11,252 bases of DNA, from the NCBI GenBank assembly GCA_035479015.1, contig DATIJC010000006.1, forward strand, positions 1 to 11,252, in the 5' to 3' direction. A program made the position numbers and the translations under genes. Positions 5,538 through 11,252 of this stretch are shown piece after piece. Source of the stretch: DATIJC01 sp035479015 (lineage in GTDB: Bacteria; Patescibacteriota; Microgenomatia; UBA1400; UBA12028). Under the pieces are notes generated by a model, which did not search any database, was not told the origin of the DNA, and saw only the letters and a program-made list of their open reading frames with translations. Numbering within the stretch: the stretch's first letter is position 1; every line of letters starts with the position of its first letter.

Positions 5538-5543
5538 TATACT
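5538..5543 (+). promoter_or_regulatory. -10 element for the response regulator
   Basis: TATACT on the plus strand predicts a start near 5550, about 5 bases before the ATG at 5555. No convincing -35 or Shine-Dalgarno is visible. With its mirror-image copy at 5507-5502 it forms a compact 59-base divergent promoter region, in whose middle sits the short palindrome TTG-C-CAA (5520-5526). Confidence 0.4.
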
Positions 5544-5554
5544 AGAGTAGGCCT

Positions 5555-5929
5555 ATGGCAAAGAAAGTTCTAATCATCGATGATGATCTAACCAACCGCG
5601 CGGTCTTCGAGAGTGTCCTCACAGACGCGGGATATATTGTGACGACTGCCGATGATGGCGAGGATGGGTTTAATAAATTATCACTTGGTGGTTTTGATCT
5701 GATCATCATGGATGTCATGATGCCCAAACTTGATGGACTTGGTGTATTAACAAAAATCGAAGAGACAAACCCAAAGCCAACCAACGGCCCGATCGTGTTG
5801 TTTACCAATCTTTCTAAAGATCCTGCTGTAGAAGAAGCGCTCAAACATGGCGCAAGTACCTATCTCGTCAAGTCCGAGCTCGCACCTGATGTCTTCGTCA
5901 GAAAGGTCCAGGAATTGATTGGGCAGTAG
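5555..5929 (+). CDS. CheY-like single-domain response regulator
   Basis: A 124-residue receiver domain with nothing added. The acidic pocket is in IIDDD (7-11), the phospho-acceptor Asp53 sits in IIMDVMMPKLDG, the Thr84 switch residue in VLFTN, and the conserved Lys106 in YLVKSE. All key residues are present, so it should be phosphorylated. Lacking a DNA-binding or enzymatic output domain, it would act by protein contact, as CheY or PilG/PilH do. It is the only plus-strand gene here and splits the pilus cluster between pilC and the GspH-like gene. Its TAG lies one base from the pilC TAG in tail-to-tail orientation, with no terminator between. No histidine kinase is in the window. A role in controlling pilus assembly is inferred from position. 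Confidence 0.93.
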   Translation: MAKKVLIIDDDLTNRAVFESVLTDAGYIVTTADDGEDGFNKLSLGGFDLIIMDVMMPKLDGLGVLTKIEETNPKPTNGPIVLFTNLSKDPAVEEALKHGASTYLVKSELAPDVFVRKVQELIGQ

Positions 5930-5930
5930 T

Positions 5931-6983
5931 CTACCGTCCACCAACTTGTCCGATAAGTCCGTAAATAGGAGCAATAATAGCAAGCATCATGCCACCGACA
6001 GCGATACCGACGAAGACCAGCATGATAGGCTCAAGAACTACTGTGATCGTCTTCAATTGATTACCTACTTCGTACTCCATGTAATCGGAAATATCTTCCA
6101 TGGATTTATCCAGCGTCCCTGTCTTGTCACCCACCTCCAATAGTTTGACCATGATGACCGGGATCAAATTGTGCGTATCGCGAAACCCTTCGGAGAAGTG
6201 TTTACCAGACGCAACGGTCTCGCGCACTTTCCCAATCAGTTTGCGCATATCGGGGCGCACCACCACATCTTGGGCAAGTTCGAGCGCCGCTGTGATCGGC
6301 AGTCCTGAGCTAAGCAGCAAATGCATGCTATGGGCAAACCGCGCAATATCAATCTTTTTGACAAGATCTGAAATCAGCGGCAGTTTCAAAATCGGACCTA
6401 AAAGCGCTCCACGGTTACGTTTGTAGAGAATTACCAACAAAAAGACGATTGCCCCGATGGCCGCAAATAGTGGAATCGTCTGCTTGAGCAAGATATTAGA
6501 TGCCGCAATAAGTATCTTTGTTGGCAGCGGTAACTGAATTGGAAGTCTGGAAAAGACTGTAGAGATTTTTGGTACAACAACAATAAGAATCATGAGCAAC
6601 ACACCGGTAAAAATAATCAAAATCAAGATCGGATAGATCATCGCCCCCTTGATCTTGTCGCTAAATTCTGCCTCACGCCGGTAGTTATCTTTTAAATCTT
6701 TGAGAATTTGCGCGAGCGTCCCCGCCTCTTCTGATGCTTTGATCAAATTGATCGTCACTTTATCAAATACCCTAGGAAATTTTGCAAATGAGGCATTGAC
6801 GCGGTTACCCTGGATCAAATCATCACGCAGTTGGGCCAAAATGATCTTACTGTTGCCTTTGGAGTCAGAAAGTAGTGATTCGGTGGCCTCCATAATAGGA
6901 ATACCAGCTGCCAACATAGTAGTGAGGTTACTAATAAGTCCAATTTTTTCATTGGTAGAAAGAAATAATCTATTGTTGCTCAT
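5931..6983 (-). CDS. pilC: Type IV pilus inner-membrane platform protein PilC
   Basis: A 350-residue GspF/PilC-family protein with two repeated cytoplasmic T2SSF domains (about 14-115 and 215-315) and three membrane helices (about 115-138, 168-187, 316-340). Family signatures are visible in both halves: LTTMLAAGIPI with ASEEAGTL in the first, and MHLLLSSGLPI with LEVGDKTGTLD in the second, then LEPIMLVFVG before the last helix. It is shorter than the usual roughly 400 residues because the N-terminal extension before the first domain is nearly absent. PilC is the platform that PilB turns or pushes to insert pilins into the fibre. Its ATG overlaps the pilB TGA (ATGA), with a GGAG Shine-Dalgarno five bases upstream. 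The end is tail-to-tail with the response regulator. Confidence 0.96.
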   Translation of the reverse strand: MSNNRLFLSTNEKIGLISNLTTMLAAGIPIMEATESLLSDSKGNSKIILAQLRDDLIQGNRVNASFAKFPRVFDKVTINLIKASEEAGTLAQILKDLKDNYRREAEFSDKIKGAMIYPILILIIFTGVLLMILIVVVPKISTVFSRLPIQLPLPTKILIAASNILLKQTIPLFAAIGAIVFLLVILYKRNRGALLGPILKLPLISDLVKKIDIARFAHSMHLLLSSGLPITAALELAQDVVVRPDMRKLIGKVRETVASGKHFSEGFRDTHNLIPVIMVKLLEVGDKTGTLDKSMEDISDYMEYEVGNQLKTITVVLEPIMLVFVGIAVGGMMLAIIAPIYGLIGQVGGR

Positions 6984-8662
6984 ACAAACTCCGTCTTAGT
7001 CACGCGCAGTATTTCTTCAATCGTGGTTACCCCTTGGGCGACCTTTTGTAGACCATCATCAAGCATGGTGGTCATTCCCTCTTTGATTGCCATATCCGCG
7101 ATCGCATCGGCTCCTGCATGTGCGATGATTAGCTCTCTGATGGGTTTGGTTACTTCCAACACTTCAAAGAGTCCTAGACGTCCAGTATACCCGGTAAAGT
7201 TACAGGATTTACACCCTTTGCCGTGGTAAATGCGGATTTCTTTTTTCTCACCAATAGGAATGTAGTGTTTAGCGATCACATTAGTCGGCAGGTACTTGAG
7301 CAACTCATCTTCAGTGATTGTAGTGGATAACCGGCACATGTTACAGATCCGGCGCACCAGACGCTGGGCAATAATGATGTTGACAGTTGAAGCTACTAAG
7401 AAAGGCTCCACTTTCATGTCAATTAAGCGAGGAATGGTCGTGGCTGCATCATTAGTGTGAAGAGTTGAAAATACTAAGTGACCAGTGAGCGCGGCGTTGA
7501 CTGCGATCCCCGCTGTCTCACCGTCACGGATTTCACCCACGAAAATAATATTGGGGTCTTGGCGCAAGATTGAACGCAGGCCATTAGCAAACGTCAAGTT
7601 CGTTTTGACGTTTACCTGAATTTGATTGGCACCCTTAATACGATACTCTACTGGATCTTCAATAGTCGTGATGTTCCTCTCCCTTTCATTGAGGGTCTTG
7701 AGCATCGCGTAAATAGACGTGGTCTTACCTGAACCCGTTGGCCCAGTAGATAGGATCATGCCAAATGAGTGGCCATAGGCATTGGTTACTTTGGCTAAAT
7801 CTTTTTCATTCATGCCAAGATCGGCGAGGGAATACTGGCGTGATCTCGATGAAAGCAAGCGCATGACAATCTTTTCACCGGTGACGACTGGGACGATTGA
7901 GACACGGACATCCAAATCTTCATCTGCCAGCGGGATTTGTAATTTGCCGTCTTGCGCACTCAAGTGTTCATCCGTACGCAAACTGGAGAGTACTTTAATG
8001 CGTGTCACCATGCGGTCATGCAGGTAATTGGTGATCGATAGTACGTCCTGAAGCACTCCGTCGATACGGAAACGTACAATCGCATCTTTTTCTTGCGGCT
8101 CCATGTGAATATCGCTGGCACGGTCTTCATAGGCAAATTCAATCAGCGTATCCACGATTTTAGCGACTGGCGGATCGTTTAAGCCGTCGCCACCCATGTC
8201 CTCTTTGATCAGCACGTCGATTGTCCTTTGAATGTCTCGCTTATAGAGACGCAACTCATTTTCTATATCGCGTGGAGTCGCATAATAAACCGCAACTTTT
8301 TGACCAGTTTTGCGCTCGATCATCGCTACTTCATCAAGTTTGGTTGGGTCAACCAGTGCGATGCTAATCCCTTTATCGCTACGCTGAAAGGCAATCATTT
8401 TGTACTTACGGGCGACACGCTGAGGCACGAGCGTAAAAATATCCTGGGGAATTTGCAATTTGGAAAGGACAACAAAGGGAACTTTCAATGAGTCAGCAAT
8501 AAATTTCCCTAGAGCCTCATCCGTCGTCATCTCTTTTTCTACAAGTGAGTCCTGAAGCGAATGCCCCGCCGTGCGGCTGTAGCTCTCTACATCAGCCAAC
8601 TGTTCTGGCGCGACAAGTTTGGCGTTAGTAACTATGGCTTTGATCTGTTCGTCAGAAAGCAT
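6980..8662 (-). CDS. pilB: Type IV pilus assembly ATPase PilB (GspE family)
   Basis: A 560-residue hexameric secretion ATPase. An N-terminal GspE/MshE-N-like domain (about 1-140) is followed by the N2 and catalytic domains. Motifs in order: Walker A GPTGSGKTTS (307-316), Asp box TTIEDPVE (332-339), Walker B IIFVGEIRD (372-380), His box STLHTND (399-405), and a zinc site of four Cys (440, 443, 484, 487) in CNMC and CKSC. The tetracysteine motif marks extension ATPases (PilB/GspE) rather than PilT. Length and motif order are normal for the family, and all catalytic residues are present. It provides the ATP-driven force for pilin extraction through PilC, which directly follows with an ATGA overlap. 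No Shine-Dalgarno precedes the ATG; a -10-like TATGAT lies eight bases upstream. Confidence 0.97.
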   Translation of the reverse strand: MLSDEQIKAIVTNAKLVAPEQLADVESYSRTAGHSLQDSLVEKEMTTDEALGKFIADSLKVPFVVLSKLQIPQDIFTLVPQRVARKYKMIAFQRSDKGISIALVDPTKLDEVAMIERKTGQKVAVYYATPRDIENELRLYKRDIQRTIDVLIKEDMGGDGLNDPPVAKIVDTLIEFAYEDRASDIHMEPQEKDAIVRFRIDGVLQDVLSITNYLHDRMVTRIKVLSSLRTDEHLSAQDGKLQIPLADEDLDVRVSIVPVVTGEKIVMRLLSSRSRQYSLADLGMNEKDLAKVTNAYGHSFGMILSTGPTGSGKTTSIYAMLKTLNERERNITTIEDPVEYRIKGANQIQVNVKTNLTFANGLRSILRQDPNIIFVGEIRDGETAGIAVNAALTGHLVFSTLHTNDAATTIPRLIDMKVEPFLVASTVNIIIAQRLVRRICNMCRLSTTITEDELLKYLPTNVIAKHYIPIGEKKEIRIYHGKGCKSCNFTGYTGRLGLFEVLEVTKPIRELIIAHAGADAIADMAIKEGMTTMLDDGLQKVAQGVTTIEEILRVTKTEFV

Positions 8663-8670
8663 ACTCGTTC

Positions 8671-8700
8671 ATCATACAAAATTCTGGGGGTTATTGTCGA
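8671..8700 (-). promoter_or_regulatory. Promoter for pilB-pilC, predicting a near-leaderless mRNA
   Basis: On the minus strand TCGACA (8700-8695) is followed after 18 bases by TATGAT (8676-8671); each matches five of six consensus bases. Predicted transcription begins near 8664, about two bases before the pilB ATG. The -35 overlaps the end of the upstream propeller gene, whose stop is at 8693-8691. This would let pilBC be transcribed independently of the secreted proteins. Confidence 0.5.
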
Positions 8701-10940
8701 ACACGTATCATAAACATCGGTACCTGTGCATACTTGTCACCTAGAGTACTAGAGAGCACGGCCTGATAGTTAATTCCTCTGAGAAGATCTCCCTTCGGTA
8801 CAGTAATACTAAACCTTGAGTTGGAAGCTATGCTCGTATACGTCTTGGTTATGTTTGTAATGGTATTCGTAATTTCTAGTGCGACAGTGCTCCCGGTGTA
8901 GGTAATCCCTGTGAATGTAGGGTGTGTATTTGACGTAAGGAATGAGTTCTGCATGGTAAAGGGGATGAAGCTAGAGAGATGGGGATTACCTACACCAGAG
9001 ATGTTTGAGAGCGTTAGGGGTATAGAGGTAGAGAAGAGACCTGGGGCTTGCACGTGTATCCTTCTCTCCTCTGTACTCTGTATGTGTCCTGCTGGATCAA
9101 CAGCTTGGATCTTCCATGTGTATGTTCCTGAAAGTGGAGTGTTCTTACTGGTTACTGCTACAGTGCTTGAGTCATTGGTGTAGACAGCTTTGAAGTCTCT
9201 AGTCTCATATGTCCCATTGTTGGTAGAGAGTCCTGTATATGTAGACGCTTGTAGGTTATCTGTATCTCCTTTGTGTGTGGCAAAATCCACAGGTAAATTT
9301 TCTATGATTGTTTGCCAGGACAGATTGTCTTTCTTTACTAAGAGCTGGTACTTTACCAAGTTGTCACGTAGAGCCTCACGTTGTTTGTTGACTGAGAAGG
9401 TAAAGGTAGGGGTAGCTGTAGAGACTACTCCATTCTGAACTGGAGTGAGTAGATCAAAGGGAGAGAAGTAGAAGAGATGATCTGTCACATCAACGTTGTT
9501 GTTAAAACTTCTCAGTCGTAGTGTGTAGGGACTAGTGGTCCCTGGATCAAAATCAAGATGAAAATCTTCACGAGTCCCATCAAATACTCCGTCAGTAGGG
9601 ACAGCGCTAGAGAATGACCCACCATTCACGCTGTATTCTACTGAATGAATGACGTACAGAGGATCACTGACCGCTGTCCCAAACTGACGGAAGATGTTGT
9701 CATACTGACGAGTGGGAGAACCGGCGAGAGAGAGGCCGGGACCACGGACGAGGTTGGGGAAGATGAGGACTCTGTTATTGGTTCTGTCCGCGACAATTAG
9801 TTTATCGTCAACCAGCGCCATGTATCTTGGTCTCCCTAAACCATTGATGATTGGTGTAGATGCGTTCTGATTTGTACCCATAGCACTTAGTGTCGGTTGA
9901 CCAATAACAGTATTAGCACTGGCGTTATTTGTGCTAGGTATCCCATCAAAAATAAGTATTCTGCTATTGTTCACTGAATCCGTGATAAAAAGACGTCGAC
10001 CATCAAAAAGTGTGTCGACAGGACCACGCATGGTGTTCGCTGCAGGATTAGTAGCTCCCTGATTAAAGGCACTGTGTGTAAAATCTGCTTGTCCAATGAC
10101 CAAATCGGCTGAAGCACCGTTGGTGGTAGGTATGCTGTTCCAAATGAGAACTCGATTGTAGTTGAAGTCTGCAAGCAATAGTTTGCTTTGAATAATTCGA
10201 GCACTCCCAAGTGATGGACAAATGTTGCTCGCTGTAGCCGCCGGGCACGCACCAGCAGAACCTGAAGTAAAATTAGTTTGACCGATAACCACATCAGCCG
10301 GTGCACCGTTTACCATTGGTACGCTATTATAAATAAGGACTCGCCCCGCGCCAGTTCCAGAGTTAGTGAATTGGTCGGTAATTGCCAATTTACCGGTCTC
10401 AGGATCAAAATCGATGCCCGATGGAAATGTGAACTTTGTCGCACTTATCGCAGCTGATGTAGTTATGAAATCAGGTTGTCCAATTACTATATCTGCCGAG
10501 GCGTTATTTGAGGTTGGAATATGATTGTAAATAAGGACTCTCGCATTCAATTTGTCTGCTATAAAAAGCCGAGTACCATCGGTTTCTACACCCAACGGAC
10601 TACTTAACGTGTTGGCATTTGCTGAACCACCTTGATTTACAGATCCTGAAGTCAAATTAGTTTGACCGATAACCACATCAGCCGGTGCACCGTTCGTTGT
10701 GGGAATAGAATTCCAAATGAGCACCCGGTTATTCGATTCATCCGAAATGATAAGTCTCGTCCCATCGGAGGCAACTCCAGTGGGGAGATTAAATCCAGAG
10801 GTAGTAGTGTTTGTCAGAAAACTCGTAAAATCTGTCTGACCAATGACCACAGAAGCATCCATGTTTGTTGTGTATGCGAAAACAGGGTTAGGGATAATCA
10901 AGCACAAAGTGAGTAGCAAAAAAAATGCGAACTTTTTCAT
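8691..10940 (-). CDS. Secreted NHL-type beta-propeller protein with Ig/FN3-like modules
   Basis: A 749-residue protein. A Sec signal peptide (1-22) has a KK start, a Leu-rich core and a VFA^Y cut. Six propeller blades follow: each begins VIGQ (residues 32, 90, 152, 218, 281, 345) and ends in an NNRVLIWN-type strand (70, 132, 199, 262, 325, 388), with a DGTRLFIAD-like strand between. This NHL-like arrangement makes a six-bladed propeller. Residues 400-500 are beta-rich; 505-630 resembles FN3 domains (PTFTFSVNK; GTYTWKIQAVDPAGH); 672-749 is an Ig-like domain (THPTFTGITYTGSTVALEI). No membrane anchor or LPXTG is seen at the C terminus. The start at 10940 is fixed by the signal peptide, a GAGG Shine-Dalgarno five bases upstream and an ATGA overlap with an upstream paralogue. 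It is probably a surface or extracellular binding protein. Its place next to pilB suggests, but does not prove, a pilus link. Confidence 0.88.
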   Translation of the reverse strand: MKKFAFFLLLTLCLIIPNPVFAYTTNMDASVVIGQTDFTSFLTNTTTSGFNLPTGVASDGTRLIISDESNNRVLIWNSIPTTNGAPADVVIGQTNLTSGSVNQGGSANANTLSSPLGVETDGTRLFIADKLNARVLIYNHIPTSNNASADIVIGQPDFITTSAAISATKFTFPSGIDFDPETGKLAITDQFTNSGTGAGRVLIYNSVPMVNGAPADVVIGQTNFTSGSAGACPAATASNICPSLGSARIIQSKLLLADFNYNRVLIWNSIPTTNGASADLVIGQADFTHSAFNQGATNPAANTMRGPVDTLFDGRRLFITDSVNNSRILIFDGIPSTNNASANTVIGQPTLSAMGTNQNASTPIINGLGRPRYMALVDDKLIVADRTNNRVLIFPNLVRGPGLSLAGSPTRQYDNIFRQFGTAVSDPLYVIHSVEYSVNGGSFSSAVPTDGVFDGTREDFHLDFDPGTTSPYTLRLRSFNNNVDVTDHLFYFSPFDLLTPVQNGVVSTATPTFTFSVNKQREALRDNLVKYQLLVKKDNLSWQTIIENLPVDFATHKGDTDNLQASTYTGLSTNNGTYETRDFKAVYTNDSSTVAVTSKNTPLSGTYTWKIQAVDPAGHIQSTEERRIHVQAPGLFSTSIPLTLSNISGVGNPHLSSFIPFTMQNSFLTSNTHPTFTGITYTGSTVALEITNTITNITKTYTSIASNSRFSITVPKGDLLRGINYQAVLSSTLGDKYAQVPMFMIRVRQ
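10261..10310 (-). repeat. 50-base direct repeat in propeller blades, copy 1
   Basis: This 50-base segment recurs at 10645-10694 with one mismatch (base 9). It encodes the ADVVIGQTNFTSGS part of blade 4. Such near-identity in a protein whose other blades have diverged suggests recent blade duplication or intragenic gene conversion. Confidence 0.75.
10645..10694 (-). repeat. 50-base direct repeat in propeller blades, copy 2
   Basis: Partner of 10261-10310. It encodes the ADVVIGQTNLTSGS part of blade 2, so the conserved copies are two blades apart rather than adjacent. Confidence 0.75.
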
Positions 10941-11252
10941 CTTAACCTCACCGTAAACCCCGGTACCTCCGTATACTTGTTGTCTCGTTGGCTAGAAAGC
11001 TCTGCCATATATGTAGTCCCTGGATGTAGATCTCCCTTTGGTAAGCTCAGGGCGTACCGTGAATTAGGTGTAGCGATGACTGTATAGGTCTTGGATATGT
11101 CTCCTGATGTGAGATTGAGTGTGACTGTACTCCCTGCATAGGTGATACCACTGAAGGTAGGATGTGTGTTGGAGGTAATGAATGCATTCTGCATGGTAAA
11201 GGGAATGAAGCTAGAGAGATGGGGATTACCGACACCAGATATGTTGGAGAGG
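10937..11252 (-). CDS. 3' end of a paralogous secreted beta-propeller/Ig-like protein (partial)
   Basis: Only the C-terminal 104 codons are inside the window; the reading frame stays open to the right edge. The visible part is an Ig-like domain (THPTFSGITYAGSTVTLNL, then SLPKGDLHPGTTYMAELSS, ending VPGFTVRLR) preceded by SNISGVGNPHLSSFIPFTMQN. The complete protein at 8691-10940 ends with nearly the same sequence, so the two are tandem paralogues. At DNA level 11181-11252 and 8941-9012 agree at about 65 of 72 bases by eye. The TGA stop overlaps the ATG of the next gene by 4 bases (ATGA), indicating one operon with coupled translation. An internal Met at 11194 is not a real start, because the homology continues upstream of it. 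Function is unknown, probably surface binding. Confidence 0.85.
   Translation of the reverse strand, partial: LSNISGVGNPHLSSFIPFTMQNAFITSNTHPTFSGITYAGSTVTLNLTSGDISKTYTVIATPNSRYALSLPKGDLHPGTTYMAELSSQRDNKYTEVPGFTVRLR

Noticed and set aside
5542..5844. 100-codon open frame antisense to the response regulator
   Set aside because: It lies wholly opposite a textbook receiver domain, is Ser-rich with no recognisable domain, and has no start signals.
9971..10306. 111-codon and 61-codon minus-strand frames inside the propeller gene
   Set aside because: They are frame-shifted shadows of the 749-residue reading frame, which has clear blade repeats and a signal peptide.
10937..11194. Complete 85-residue gene starting at 11194
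   Set aside because: The reading frame and the homology to the neighbouring paralogue continue upstream to the window edge, so Met at 11194 is internal and the gene is truncated by the window.

Overview
The window looks like a chromosomal type IV pilus (T4P) locus from a Candidate Phyla Radiation (Patescibacteria) bacterium, most likely of Microgenomates type. This is an inference from gene content and style, since no marker gene is present. The pilus set is compact, minor pilins are very divergent from proteobacterial ones, the pilin ends in a CPR-like 'ALPSDP...Y.IYRT' region, secreted propeller proteins are adjacent, and genes overlap or nearly abut. TGA is used as a normal stop (pilB and the truncated gene at the right edge), which argues against the lineages that recode UGA.

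Layout: nearly everything is on the minus strand, so it reads from right to left. At the right edge (10937-11252) is the 3' end of a secreted protein. It overlaps by 4 bases a complete paralogue (8691-10940) with a signal peptide, a six-bladed NHL-type beta-propeller and Ig/FN3-like modules. Next come the assembly ATPase pilB (6980-8662) and platform protein pilC (5931-6983), joined by an ATGA overlap. A plus-strand CheY-like response regulator (5555-5929) then interrupts the cluster. Minus-strand genes resume with a GspH/FimT-like minor pilin (5016-5495), a 672-residue PilV-like minor pilin carrying its own beta-propeller and C-terminal beta-sandwich (2994-5012), a PilW-like minor pilin (2439-2945), a PilX/GspK-like minor pilin (2060-2464), a bitopic protein that may be a reduced PilM/GspL (1247-2059), and a probable major pilin (673-1194) with its own promoter and an intrinsic terminator. 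A small single-pass membrane protein (287-535) has its own promoter. Bases 1-286 hold no convincing gene but are full of stem-loops, including two copies of one hairpin repeat whose paired bases co-vary.

How the genes work together: PilB powers PilC-centred assembly. The pilin at 673-1194 would form the fibre. The GspH/PilV/PilW/PilX-like set resembles a T2SS/T4P priming tip complex, with the PilV-like subunit displaying a large propeller head, much as PilY1 does in other bacteria but here in one polypeptide. The secreted propeller paralogues just upstream may be partner surface adhesins. The response regulator may control the machine. No PilT, PilD, PilQ, histidine kinase or recognisable full PilM/N/O is in the window.

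Two cross-cutting observations: (1) genes at the head of transcription units (pilB, the GspH-like gene, the response regulator and perhaps the pilin) have a -10-like hexamer only 6-11 bases before the ATG and no Shine-Dalgarno, suggesting leaderless mRNAs, whereas several internal genes use SD sequences and stop/start overlaps; (2) two minor-pilin leader peptides are encoded by short repeat or palindromic DNA.
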